A stretch of 64,000 bases of DNA, taken from the NCBI RefSeq assembly GCF_002855575.1, contig NZ_PKRQ01000004.1, positions 372,001-436,000 on the forward strand. Reading direction: 5' to 3'. The notes below the pieces were generated by a model, which saw nothing but the letters and a program-made list of their open reading frames with translations, did not search any database and was not told the origin of the DNA. Every line of letters begins with the position of its first letter. Within the stretch, counting starts at the first letter, position 1. Source of the DNA: Tabrizicola sp. TH137. GTDB taxonomy: Bacteria > Pseudomonadota > Alphaproteobacteria > Rhodobacterales > Rhodobacteraceae. The position numbers and the translations under genes are program-made. Positions 44,601-54,000 of the stretch are shown one piece after another.

Positions 44601-44660
44601 CGGCTGTGCCGTCTGTTGTGCCGCAAATTGTGCCGCAAACTGTGGCCACAGAGCGGGCGG
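44601..44660 (+). repeat. Dispersed repeat of four 12-bp units, copy B
   Basis: TGTGCCGTCTGT, TGTGCCGCAAAT, TGTGCCGCAAAC and TGTGGCCACAGA in tandem, flanked by CGGC and GCGGGCGG, match copy A (2,044-2,103) at 53 of 60 bases. It lies between the XRE gene promoter and the GTCCCGGG-type hairpin element that follows mgdD. Confidence 0.8.
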
Positions 44661-44687
44661 TTGGGTGACTGTTCAGCAAGAAACCCT

Positions 44688-44744
44688 GTTCCGGGCGTGG
44701 CCCGGGACTTCGAGGGCGATGGTGAGGCCCCGGGGCGGGGTTGC
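44688..44744. repeat. GTCCCGGG hairpin element, copy 2
   Basis: GTTCCGGG-CGTGG-CCCGGGAC (8-bp stem with one G.T pair) followed by a tail ending AGGCCCCGGGGCGGGGTTGC. It resembles the element at 34,851-34,918 in both the hairpin and the tail. It lies directly after the end of mgdD, where it could end or stabilise the mgd transcript. Confidence 0.55.
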
Positions 44745-44747
44745 GGA

Positions 44748-45314
44748 TCAGAAGGCCGAGCGCGCGGCGGTTTCCAGCGCGTGGAAGAGGGAGGCGGCCG
44801 AGGACCGGGGGCCGAGAACCGACAGATGGCCGGAGGCGCGGATGACGATGTAGCAGCCCAGATGTTCGATCACCGTGCGGGTGGCCGCGCCGGGGGCTTG
44901 GGCGCGCAGGTCGAAGGCGCAGAGGCGTTCGAACATCGCGGGAAGGTCGTCGCCCGTCACATCGAAGCGCGCCCATGCGTCGGTCTGTTCGGTGAGGGAG
45001 GCGGTTTCGCCGAAATGAGGTTTGAGATGGGCGAGGATATCCTCATGCGTGGCGAAGGGTGCCTCGATCATCCACATGTCGGGCGAGAGCCAGAAGGCGG
45101 CGTAGGTTGCGCCTTGTGCTGCCTTGCCGGGGCCGGGAAGGGGGATGCCTGCGCTATCAGCGATATCAGCCACGGCCTTTGCCTCGCCCATCCGGGCGGC
45201 GAGGGAGGCGAGGGCCGTGTCCACGACTTCGGTGATCGTCACCGGGCCGAGGGTCACGCTGTGGGGCGTGTCGTGGCCAAGCGGGGTGATCGGTTTGAGG
45301 CGATGGTCAGCCAC
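44748..45314 (-). CDS. mgdD: N-methylglutamate dehydrogenase, gamma-like subunit (SoxG-like)
   Basis: The product is 188 residues beginning at GTG 45,314, overlapping the mgdC stop by eight bases. It resembles SoxG, the small gamma subunit of heterotetrameric sarcosine oxidase (YgfZ/GCV_T-related): IEAPFATHEDILAHLKPHFG, LTEQTDAWARFDVTGDDLPA, ATRTVIEHLGCYIVIRASG. As the fourth subunit of the complex it would help handle the C1 product with folate. The choice of MgdD over SoxG rests on the neighbouring mgs and gmaS genes. Confidence 0.78.
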   Translation of the reverse strand: MADHRLKPITPLGHDTPHSVTLGPVTITEVVDTALASLAARMGEAKAVADIADSAGIPLPGPGKAAQGATYAAFWLSPDMWMIEAPFATHEDILAHLKPHFGETASLTEQTDAWARFDVTGDDLPAMFERLCAFDLRAQAPGAATRTVIEHLGCYIVIRASGHLSVLGPRSSAASLFHALETAARSAF

Positions 45315-48258
45315 GGAGGCGGTCTCCTTCCGGGTCGAAGAAGTGGGGCGAGACGATTTCGACCTCCACCTCTGTCTTGGCGAGCAGGTTCACGGTGCGC
45401 ATGCGCTGGCCGATGCGGGCGGTGCCGTTCTTGAGATAGCCGAGCGCGATGGAGGATTTCAGGTGGGGCGAATAGACGACGGAGGTGAGCCAGCCGCCAT
45501 CATTGGACGCCACCGGGGCCGCGCCGATATCGAGGAAGTGGGAGCCTGCGGTGAGGGGTTTTGTCGGGTCCACGGGTTTGACGCCGACGAGACGGAGGCC
45601 ATCGTCAGCGGTGAGCCCTTCGCGTTGCGACAGGACCATGCCGATGCTGTCCTTCTTCCTTGACACCATCTTGCCCAGGCCCATGTTGAGGGCGGTGGTC
45701 TGGCCGTTGAGTTCATTGCCCGCGACATGGCCCTTTTCGACGCGCATGACGCCGAGGGATTCCGTGCCATAGGCGACGGCGCCGAAGTCCTGGCCCTGTT
45801 TCATAAGCTCGCGGATCAGGGCATCGCCATAGCGGGTGGGGACGGCGATTTCATAGGCGAGTTCGCCAGAGAAGGAGATGCGGAAGAGGCGGGCGCGCAG
45901 GCCGCCGCAGACGGTGATGTTGCCGCAGGCCATATAGGGGAAGGCCGCATCGGAAATGTCCTGATCGACGATTTTTTGAAGCAGTTTCCGTGCGTTGGGA
46001 CCGGCGACGGAGAATTGGGCCCAGGCTTCCGTCGTGGAGATGAGCTGCACGTCCATATCGGGGAAGAGGCATTGGCGGACAAATTCGAGGTGGCGGAAGA
46101 CGGGGACGGCATTGGCCGTGGTCGTCGTCATCACCCATTCGTTTTCGCCCATGCGGGCGGTGGTGCCGTCATCCATGACGATGCCGTCTTCGCGCAGCAT
46201 CAGGCCATAGCGGACCTTGCCGATGGGGAGGGTGGAGAAGGTGTTGGCATAGACCTTGTCGAGGAAGGCGCCGGCGTCGCGACCCTGAATGTCGATCTTG
46301 CCCAGGGTGGTGACGTCGCAGATGCCGACGGAGGCGCGGGTTTGCAGGACCTCGCGATCGACCGATTGCCGCCATGTGGTTTCCCCCGGTTTGGGGAACC
46401 ATTGGGCGCGGAGCCACATGCCGACCTCGACGAAGATCGCGCCTTGTTCGGAGGCCCATTTGTGGCTGGGCGTCAGGCGGGTGGGTTTGAAGTCATGGCC
46501 GCGCGAGCGACCCGCCAGCGCGCCCAAGGCGACGGGGGTATAGGGGGGGCGGTAGATGGTGGTGCCGGTCTGCGGGATGGAGCGGCCTGTCAGTTCGGCC
46601 ATGATGGCCAGGCCGAGGATATTGCCCGTCTTGCCCTGATCGGTGGCCATGCCGAGGGTGGTGTAGCGTTTCAGGTGTTCGACGGAGGTGAAGTTTTCCT
46701 GTTTGGCCAGTTTGACGTCCTTCACGGTGACGTCGTTCTGCTGGTCGATCCAGGCCCGCCCCTTGCCTTCGGGGACATACCAGAAGGGGGTGAGGTTGAG
46801 GGGGGCGTCTTCGGCCTTTGGCAGGTCGGGGGAGTGGGGTTTGAAACCCAGGGCTTCGAGCGCGGCATTGGCCTGGGCTGCGCCTGTCTGAAGGGCGGCA
46901 TGGGTGGAAAGGTGGCCAGCGGCGGCCCCGGCGGCGATGAGGTTCTTGGGGCCGTCGCCGGGGGGTGTGAAGGCCTGGATGGCGTCATTCCAGACAGGGC
47001 GGCCGCGGTGGTGGCTGGCGATGTTGAGGTTGGGGTTCCAGCCGCCGGAGACGCCCAGCGCGTTCACCGACAGGGTTTCCGAACGCCCGTTCGCGTTTCG
47101 GATGGTGATGGATTTCAGGTCGAGTTTGCCCTTCGTGTCGATGACTTGCGCGCCCTTCAGGTGGCGGATGCCGGGGAGGAGGTCGCCTTCCTGCCGCGTG
47201 TCGATGACGGCTACGATGTCGATGCCCTTTGCCTGAAGATCGGTGGCGGTGCGGAGGCCGTCATCATTGTTGGTGAAGACGGCGACGCGGTCGCCGACGG
47301 CCACGGCATAGCGGTTGGCATAGGTGCGGAGCGCGCCGGCGAGCAGGATGCCGGGGCGATCATTGTTTTCAAAGGCGATGGGGCGTTCGGTGGCGCCTGC
47401 GGCGAGGATCGCGTGGCGGGAATAGATGCGCCAGAGGATCTGGCGCGGCTTGCCGGGGGCGGGGATGGGGAGGTGGTCGGAGACGCGTTCGACGGCGGAA
47501 TAGATGCCGTGGTCCATCGCGCCCAGAACGGTGGTGCGGGGCATGAGGCGGACATTCGGCATCTGGGCAAGGGTGCGGAGGGTATCTTCGGCCCAGTCGG
47601 CCCCGGAATGGTTGCCGATGGTGAGGGTTTCGGCGTTTAACCTACCACCCATTCGGAAATCTTCATCCGCGAGGATAACGCGGGCACCGGCGCGGCCTGC
47701 GGTCAGGGCGGCCATGAGGCCTGCGGGGCCTGCGCCGATGATGAGGATGTCGCAGTGGAGGAAGCCCTTATCATAGGCATCGGGGTCTTCCTCGCGGGTC
47801 AGCGACCCGAGGCCTGCGGCGCGGCGGATGAGGGGTTCGTAAAGCTTTTCCCAGAAGGCGGCGGGCCACATGAAGGTCTTGTAGTAGAAGCCTGCGGCGA
47901 AGAAGGGGGAGAGGCGGTCGTTGATCCCCATCAGATCGAACTTGAGCGAGGGGAAGCGGTTCTGGCTGTTGGCGGTGAGGCCGTCGAAAAGCTCGGCCAC
48001 CGTGGCGCGGGTGTTGGGTTCCTGCCGCGCCCCGGAGCGGAGTTCCACGATGGCGTTGGGTTCTTCGCTGCCTGCGGAGATGGGGCCGCGCGGGCGGTGG
48101 TACTTGAAGCTGCGCCCCATGAGGCGGACGCCATTGGCGAGGAGGGCCGAGGCGAGCGTGTCACCCGGATGGCCGGTATAGGGGTGGCCGTCGAAGGTGA
48201 AGCGGAGGGTCCTGGTCCGGTCGATCTGGCCGCCCTTGATGCGGTTCTCTTGCGTCAT
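45307..48258 (-). CDS. mgdC: N-methylglutamate dehydrogenase, large subunit (SoxA-like)
   Basis: The product is 983 residues, the size of SoxA. A ferredoxin-like N-terminal domain (FDGHPYTGHPGDTLASALLA, RSFKYHRPRG) lacks iron-sulfur cysteines as in SoxA. A Rossmann domain follows with DILIIGAGPAGLMAALTAGR, then a central oxidoreductase region and a C-terminal aminomethyltransferase-type folate domain (about 600-983, e.g. TLGKIDIQGRDAGAFLDKVY). It would oxidise the N-methyl group of N-methylglutamate and pass the C1 unit to tetrahydrofolate. The start overlaps the mgdB stop (ATGA). Confidence 0.82.
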   Translation of the reverse strand: MTQENRIKGGQIDRTRTLRFTFDGHPYTGHPGDTLASALLANGVRLMGRSFKYHRPRGPISAGSEEPNAIVELRSGARQEPNTRATVAELFDGLTANSQNRFPSLKFDLMGINDRLSPFFAAGFYYKTFMWPAAFWEKLYEPLIRRAAGLGSLTREEDPDAYDKGFLHCDILIIGAGPAGLMAALTAGRAGARVILADEDFRMGGRLNAETLTIGNHSGADWAEDTLRTLAQMPNVRLMPRTTVLGAMDHGIYSAVERVSDHLPIPAPGKPRQILWRIYSRHAILAAGATERPIAFENNDRPGILLAGALRTYANRYAVAVGDRVAVFTNNDDGLRTATDLQAKGIDIVAVIDTRQEGDLLPGIRHLKGAQVIDTKGKLDLKSITIRNANGRSETLSVNALGVSGGWNPNLNIASHHRGRPVWNDAIQAFTPPGDGPKNLIAAGAAAGHLSTHAALQTGAAQANAALEALGFKPHSPDLPKAEDAPLNLTPFWYVPEGKGRAWIDQQNDVTVKDVKLAKQENFTSVEHLKRYTTLGMATDQGKTGNILGLAIMAELTGRSIPQTGTTIYRPPYTPVALGALAGRSRGHDFKPTRLTPSHKWASEQGAIFVEVGMWLRAQWFPKPGETTWRQSVDREVLQTRASVGICDVTTLGKIDIQGRDAGAFLDKVYANTFSTLPIGKVRYGLMLREDGIVMDDGTTARMGENEWVMTTTTANAVPVFRHLEFVRQCLFPDMDVQLISTTEAWAQFSVAGPNARKLLQKIVDQDISDAAFPYMACGNITVCGGLRARLFRISFSGELAYEIAVPTRYGDALIRELMKQGQDFGAVAYGTESLGVMRVEKGHVAGNELNGQTTALNMGLGKMVSRKKDSIGMVLSQREGLTADDGLRLVGVKPVDPTKPLTAGSHFLDIGAAPVASNDGGWLTSVVYSPHLKSSIALGYLKNGTARIGQRMRTVNLLAKTEVEVEIVSPHFFDPEGDRLRG

Positions 48259-48554
48259 TTGCTGCGCCCCCTTGCGCGGGCCACATCGCGGGCGAATTCG
48301 ACCTTGGTGATTTCGTGCGTCACCGTGTTGCGGGTGACGACGAGCCAGGACCGGTCACCCTGTTCGTGGAACCAGAGTTCGCGGTGTTCGCCTGCGGGGT
48401 TGTCGCGCAGGTAGAGGTAATCGTGGAAGGCGTCCTGCGCGGCGGTGGCGTCCGGGAAGGCCATGCCATCGGGGCGGTCGATCAGGGCGGCGTCACCGAG
48501 ATAGGTGAATTCCTGCGCGTCGCGGGGGCCGAGGAGGGGGTGGTTGATGATCAT
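48255..48554 (-). CDS. mgdB: N-methylglutamate dehydrogenase, delta-like subunit (SoxD-like), no zinc cysteines
   Basis: The product is 99 residues. The fold signature of SoxD is kept in FHDYLYLRDNPAGEHRELWF and WLVVTRNTVTHEI. In sarcosine oxidase the delta subunit binds zinc through three Cys (an N-terminal CxxC and one after HxxxG) and one His. Here the protein has no Cys at all: the N-terminus reads IINHPLLGP and the third position is Asp in WFHEQGD, while the His is kept. This fits a subunit specialised away from zinc, and I read it as MgdB. Confidence 0.78.
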   Translation of the reverse strand: MIINHPLLGPRDAQEFTYLGDAALIDRPDGMAFPDATAAQDAFHDYLYLRDNPAGEHRELWFHEQGDRSWLVVTRNTVTHEITKVEFARDVARARGRSK

Positions 48555-48563
48555 GTTGCCCTC

Positions 48564-49814
48564 TCAATGCAGGTTGGGCTGCGCGCCCTGGCCTTTTTCG
48601 TCGATCATCAGCCCCTTGCGGAAGCGATCGAAGCGATAGGCCGTGGCGGTGGGATGGGGTTGATCGGTGGCGAGGAGATGCGCGAAGCACCAGCCGGAGG
48701 CGGGCGTGGCCTTGAAGCCGCCATAACACCAGCCGCCGTTGAAATAGAGGCCGTCGATATCAGTGCGATCAATGATCGGGCTGCCATCCATCGACATGTC
48801 CATGATGCCGCCCCATGAGCGCAGCAGGCGGGCGCGGCCGATCATGGGCATGAGGGACATGCCGCCTTCGGCCACATCCTCGACCACCGGCATGTTGCCG
48901 CGCTGGGCGTAGGAGTTGTAGCCGTCGATATCGCCGCCGAAGACGAGACCACCCTTGTCGGACTGGCTGACGTAGAAATGGCCTGCGCCATAGGTCATGA
49001 CGCCGTCGATCAGGGGTTTCAGACCTTCGGAGACGAAGGCCTGAAGGACGTGGGATTCGATGGGCAGGCGCATGTTCACGTGGGACATGACCTTGGACGA
49101 GGAGCCCGCGACGGCGACGCCGACCTTCTTCGCGCCAATGAAGCCGCGGGTCGTGTCCACGCCCGTCACGCGGCCGGCCTCAGTCCGGATGCCCGTCACC
49201 TCGCAATTCTGGATCAGGTCCACACCGCGCATGTCGGCCCCGCGCGCATAGCCCCAGGCGACGGCGTCGTGGCGGACGGTGCCGCCGCGCCGCTGCATCA
49301 GTGCGCCCTTGATGGGGAAGCGGGCATTGTCGAAGTTGAGGAAAGGATACATGGCGCGGACCTGATCGCGGTTCAGAAGCTCTGCATCGGCGCCGTGCAG
49401 GATCATCGCATTGCCGCGCCTTGTATAGGCGTCACGCTGGGCATCGGTGTGGTAAAGGTTGATGATCCCGCGCTGGGAGACCATGGCGTTGTAGTTGAAG
49501 TCCTGTTCCAGCCCTTCCCAGAGTTTCAGGGAAAATTCGTAGAAGGGTTCGTTGCCGTCCAAGAGGTAGTTGGAGCGGATGATGGTGGTGTTGCGCCCCA
49601 CATTGCCGCCGCCGAGATAGCCCTTTTCCAGCACGGCGATGCGGGCTTGTCTGAATTCCTTGGCAAGGTAATAGGCCGTGGCAAGACCGTGACCGCCGCC
49701 GCCGACGATGATGTAATCATAGGAGGATTGCGGTTCGGGGTCGCGCCATGCGGGTTTCCACCCTTTGTGGCCGGTCAGAGCCTCGGCGATCACGCGGAAG
49801 CCGGAATAGCGCAT
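48564..49814 (-). CDS. mgdA: N-methylglutamate dehydrogenase, flavin subunit (SoxB-like)
   Basis: The product is 416 residues, the size of SoxB. An FAD-binding DAO-family domain starts with DYIIVGGGGHGLATAYYLA (GGGGHG at 38-43). RGGTVRHDAVAWGYARG carries His182, at the position of the His that covalently binds FMN in sarcosine oxidase beta subunits. The C-terminus has WCYGGFKATPASGWCFAHL. It would be the amine-oxidising site acting on N-methylglutamate. It is the first gene of the cluster, with a palindrome in front of it (49,865-49,883). The much longer upstream frame is non-coding. Confidence 0.83.
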   Translation of the reverse strand: MRYSGFRVIAEALTGHKGWKPAWRDPEPQSSYDYIIVGGGGHGLATAYYLAKEFRQARIAVLEKGYLGGGNVGRNTTIIRSNYLLDGNEPFYEFSLKLWEGLEQDFNYNAMVSQRGIINLYHTDAQRDAYTRRGNAMILHGADAELLNRDQVRAMYPFLNFDNARFPIKGALMQRRGGTVRHDAVAWGYARGADMRGVDLIQNCEVTGIRTEAGRVTGVDTTRGFIGAKKVGVAVAGSSSKVMSHVNMRLPIESHVLQAFVSEGLKPLIDGVMTYGAGHFYVSQSDKGGLVFGGDIDGYNSYAQRGNMPVVEDVAEGGMSLMPMIGRARLLRSWGGIMDMSMDGSPIIDRTDIDGLYFNGGWCYGGFKATPASGWCFAHLLATDQPHPTATAYRFDRFRKGLMIDEKGQGAQPNLH

Positions 49815-49864
49815 GGTCAGTTCCCCTGCCTTGTTCTTGGGCCAAATATGGCGGGGGCGGCGCG

Positions 49865-49883
49865 GGAAACACCATCTGTTTCC
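49865..49883. promoter_or_regulatory. Palindrome before the mgd operon
   Basis: GGAAACA-CCATC-TGTTTCC is a perfect 7-bp inverted repeat with a 5-base spacer, 50 bases before mgdA and 85 before the divergent peptidase gene. Another GGAAAC half-site lies at 49,898-49,903. It is a candidate operator for the XRE-cupin regulator or another controller. Confidence 0.5.
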
Positions 49884-49968
49884 GCCACGGACCCTTTGGA
49901 AACCGACATGATGGACAGGGGGAAGCAGGGTGCCTAGCCTTTGGGCAGGGACCGATGGGGAGGGGATG

Positions 49969-51039
49969 ATGGGAACGCCGCGCGCCAGAGACCTTGGGCT
50001 GCCGTTTCCGGGGGTGACGGGGCCTTTGAACGCCATCACCGATGTGCCGGGGGTGCGGGTGGGGTTCTGCACGCTGACTGATCCGGGGCGGAAGATGCGG
50101 ACGGGGGTGACTGCGGTGCTGCCGCGTGCGGACAGAGGCCATCCGGTGCCGGTGCGGGCCGGATTCTTTGCGCTGAACGGGAATGGCGAGATGACGGGGA
50201 CGCATTGGATTGCGGATTCCGGGGCCTTCATCGGACCGGTCTGCATCACCAATACGCATTCCGTGGGCGCGGTGCATGAGGGCGCGGTGCGCTGGATGAT
50301 GGAGACCTATGATCGCCATTTCGCCGAGGGCCATGCCTGGGCGATGCCGGTGGTGGCGGAAACCTATGACGGGGTGCTGAACGACATCACCGCGCTGCAT
50401 GTGCGGCCCGACCATGCGCTGGAGGCCTTGCGGGCGGCGAAGGGCGGGCCGGTTGCGGAAGGGTCGGTGGGCGGCGGCAACGGGATGGTTGCCTATGAGT
50501 TCAAGGCCGGGACGGGGACGGCATCGCGACGGGTGGCCGTGGGGGGCGAGGTCTTTACCGTCGGGGTCCTGGTGCAGGCCAATCACGGGTTGCGGCCCTG
50601 GTTGCGGGTGCTGGGCGTGCCGGTGGGGGAACGGATGCCGGGCGGGCGGCTGCTGGAGAAGGAGCAGGGGTCGATCATCGCCGTGGTGGCGACGGATACG
50701 CCGCTGTCGGCGCTGGCACTGCGGCATGTGGCGCGGCGGGTGTCGCTGGGGATCGGGCGCGGGGGGACGCCGGGGGGGATGACCTCGGGCGATCTGTTCC
50801 TGGCCTTTTCGGTGGCCGATCCGGGGGAGGTTGCCGGGCCGTTCCGGACGGTGCGTGAGGTTAGGGACGAGGGGCTGGACCCGGTCTATCTGGCCGCCGT
50901 GGAGGCGGTGGAGGAGGCGGTGGTGAATGCCATCGTGGCGGGCGAGGATGTGGTGGCGGTGAAGCCTGCGGGCAGGATCGTGCCGGGGATCGACCGGGCG
51001 CGGCTGGCGGCGCTGTTCGCGGGTCAGGCGGGGGCGTAG
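49969..51039 (+). CDS. P1-family peptidase (DmpA/L-aminopeptidase type)
   Basis: The product is about 356 residues, typical for the family. The N-terminus has NAITDVPGVRVGFCTL, the middle has GSVGGGNGMVAYEFK, and near the C-terminus is GTPGGMTSGDLFLAFSVADP, the region around the self-cleavage and nucleophile site of DmpA-like enzymes. Members self-cleave into two chains and remove N-terminal residues from peptides, including D- and beta-peptides. The ATG at 49,969 has a GGAGG 5 bases upstream and is preferred to 49,966. Divergent from mgdA; its end overlaps the opposing RND gene by 16 bases. Confidence 0.87.
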   Translation: MGTPRARDLGLPFPGVTGPLNAITDVPGVRVGFCTLTDPGRKMRTGVTAVLPRADRGHPVPVRAGFFALNGNGEMTGTHWIADSGAFIGPVCITNTHSVGAVHEGAVRWMMETYDRHFAEGHAWAMPVVAETYDGVLNDITALHVRPDHALEALRAAKGGPVAEGSVGGGNGMVAYEFKAGTGTASRRVAVGGEVFTVGVLVQANHGLRPWLRVLGVPVGERMPGGRLLEKEQGSIIAVVATDTPLSALALRHVARRVSLGIGRGGTPGGMTSGDLFLAFSVADPGEVAGPFRTVREVRDEGLDPVYLAAVEAVEEAVVNAIVAGEDVVAVKPAGRIVPGIDRARLAALFAGQAGA

Positions 51040-54000
51040 CGGCGCAGGCGGGCGGCGAGGGCCGTGCCGGCCCGATGGGCCTGAAGCGAGAGGACGGGGA
51101 CGATCAGCAGGCTGAGCAGGGTGGAGAGGGCGGTGCCGGAGATCACCGCGATGGCGAGCGGTTGGCGGAAGCCCGCCCCTTCGCCCCAGCCCGCGAGCGA
51201 GGGGAGCATGCCGCCGATGATGGCGGCGGAGGTCATCAGGACGGGGCGCGCGCGCAGGCGGGCCGCGGTGAGGAGGGCGTTAGCCGGGTCCTGGCCGCGG
51301 GCGATGCGGGAGAGGCCTTCATCCACGATCAGGATGGCGTTCTTGGCGACGATCCCCAGCAAGAGCAGCATGGCGAGGATCGCAGGAAGCGAGAGGCCCT
51401 GCCCGGTGGCGGCCAGACCCATCATCGCGCCGCCCAGCGCGAGCGGGAGGGTGAGAAGGATCACCAGCACCTGCCCGACGGAGCGGTAGAGCGCGAAGAG
51501 CACGGCGGCGAGAAGGAGGAGGGCGGAGGCGAGCGCGGTTTTCAGCGCGGCCATCAGATCGGCGCGCTGCGCGGCATCGCCGGTTGCGCGGGGGTGGATG
51601 CCGAGGGCGGCGGCCTCGGTCGTGGCGAGGGCGGCGGTCAGGGCGGCGCGCGCCTCGGCAGCGCCCTGACCGGGGGCGCGGTCGGCCATCAGGCGGAGGA
51701 CCGGCTGGCCATCCTGCCGTTCCAGGCGGGCGGGGGTGAGGGTGAGTTCGGGGCGCGTGACGGCGGCGAGCGGGACGAGCGGGCCATCGCCGGACTGGAG
51801 CAGCAGGCTGCGGGCGGGGCCGGGGTCGAGGATCACGGGCAGGCCGGCACGGCCCGGCTGCGGCAGGCGGGCGATGGGATCGGCGCTGCGGGTGAGGAGG
51901 GCGAGGCTGCGGGCCGCCTCGTCGCGCGAGAGGGAAAGGGCATCGGCGGCCAGGGGATCGAGGATCAGCCGCTGTTCAGGGATCAGGGCGCGGTCGAGGG
52001 CGGCATTGGGCAGCGCGGCGCTGCGGTGCAGGCTGGCGGCGGCTTCGGCGGCGATGCGGTCGAGGGTGGCGGGATCGGGGCCGGTGAGCAGGAGTTCGGC
52101 CTGCGGGCGGCCGGTTTCGCCAAGGTGCCGGGCGCGCAGGTCGGGCTGCGTGTCGAGAAGGGCCTGCACGCGGGCGGCGATCACGGCGGCGGGGTCACGG
52201 TCGGCGCGGGGCGCGAGGTCGAGGATCAGGCGGAGGCGGGTCGGGTCTTCCTCGGGGCGGAGGGCGGCGGCGTGGCGGATGCCGTCAAGCGCCAGCAGAT
52301 CGCGGGTGAGGGCATCGAGGCGGGCTTCGGCGGTTGCGGCATCTTCGGCGCGGGGAAGATCGAGCGCGAAGGTGAGGCGGCCCCGGTCTTCGGCGGGGAT
52401 GAAATCGCCCTCGGCGCGGAAGACGGCGATGACGGAGAGGACGATCAGGGCGAGGGTTGCCAGACCGATGAGAAGGGGGTGGCGGAAGGAGAGTGTCAGG
52501 GCGCGGGCATGGAGCCGGGCGAGCGGCGGGGCCGGAGGTGGCGGGGTGGTGAGGTTCGCGGCGCGCGTGGCGGGGGGCGTGGCGGCAACAAGCCAGCGCG
52601 CGGCTAGGGCCGGCAGGACCAGGCGGACGACGGCGAGCGAGGCGAGGGCGGCAATGGCGATGGTGCCACCGAATTCGAGGAAATAGCGCCCGGCCATGCC
52701 GGGCAGGGCCGCGACGGGCAGGAAGACGGCCACGATGGCAAGCGTCGTGGCGATGACGGCGCGGCCGATGCGGCGGGTGGCGGTCAAGGTCGCCTGCCAG
52801 GCGCTCTGGCCGGTGGCGAGATGGCGGTGGATGTTCTCCACCTCGACGATGGCATCATCGACGACGATGCCGGTGGCAAGCGTCAGGGCCATCAGGGTGA
52901 TGATGTTGAAGGAGAAGCCCAGCGCCTGCATCGCCAGCAGCGTGGGCAGGAGCGAGAGCGGCAGGACAAGCATGGCCAGCGCGACGGAGCGCCGGTTGCG
53001 CAGCGTCAGCCAGACGACGGCGAGGACCAGGAGCCCGCCTTCCAGCAGCGCCCAGAGGGTGGCGCGGGCTTCGGCGATGACGCTGTCGGCGCGGCGGTCG
53101 ATCAGCCGGGTGGCGATGCCATGGTCGCGGGTGAAGGCGGCGGCGGCGGCGTCGATGCGGTCGAGCAGGTCGGGGAGGTCGGCGCCGGGTTGCGGATAGA
53201 CGGAGATCAGGACGGCGGCATGACCGTCAAGCCGGGCGCGCCTGGTATCGGGGCGATGGGCGAGGTGGATCGAGGCCAGATCGGACAAGGCGAGCGTCGC
53301 GCCCGAGGGCAGGGTGACGGGCAGGCGGCCCAGGGCGGCGGGATCCGCCTCAGGCACAGGTCCGGCGAGGGAGAGGGTGAGGGCACCTTGCGCGGCCTGA
53401 TCCAGCCTGCCGCCGGTGGAGGGAGCGAGGCGGGCTTGCAGCGTGGCGGCAAGGTCGGCCTGGGTGAGGCCCAGTTCGGCCAGGCGTTCGGGATGGGGCG
53501 TGATGACCAGTTCCGGGCGGGTAAGGCCATCCGCCTGAACCCTGTCCACGCCGGGGAGGCGGTGCAGGGCGGGAAGAAGGCGGTCATGGATCGCCTCCAT
53601 TCCGGCGGCATCGGGGGCCGAGAGGGCGATGCGGGCCGCCAGCATCTGGCGGCTGGACCGGGGGCCGAGGCTCGCGACATCGAAGGCTATGTCGGTGCTG
53701 CCCTTCAGCGCGGAGAGGCGGTCGCGCAGGTCGGAGGCGACGGCATCGGCCTGCGACGGATCGGCCAACGGCAGGGACAATGTCACGGCACCCGGCGCGA
53801 CCGTGACGGAGACAGAGGTGATGCCGGAGATGGCGGTTGCGCTGTCCTCGGCCGGGCGGGCGAGGAGGAGGTCGGTGTCGGCCAGCGTCAGGCCGGGGGC
53901 GGCAAGCCGGGCTTCGACAAGATCATCGCCGATATCGGGCAGGTGGCGGAGCGGCAGATCGCCCAGCGCGAGGAGGCCGAGCAGGCTGCTGAGACCGATG

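Noticed and set aside
44748-49814. Annotation as a sarcosine oxidase operon (soxBDAG)
   Set aside because: Not excluded by homology, but the linked gmaS and mgsABC-type genes, the lack of adjacent glycine-cleavage or glyA and folate genes, and the Cys-free delta subunit favour N-methylglutamate dehydrogenase.
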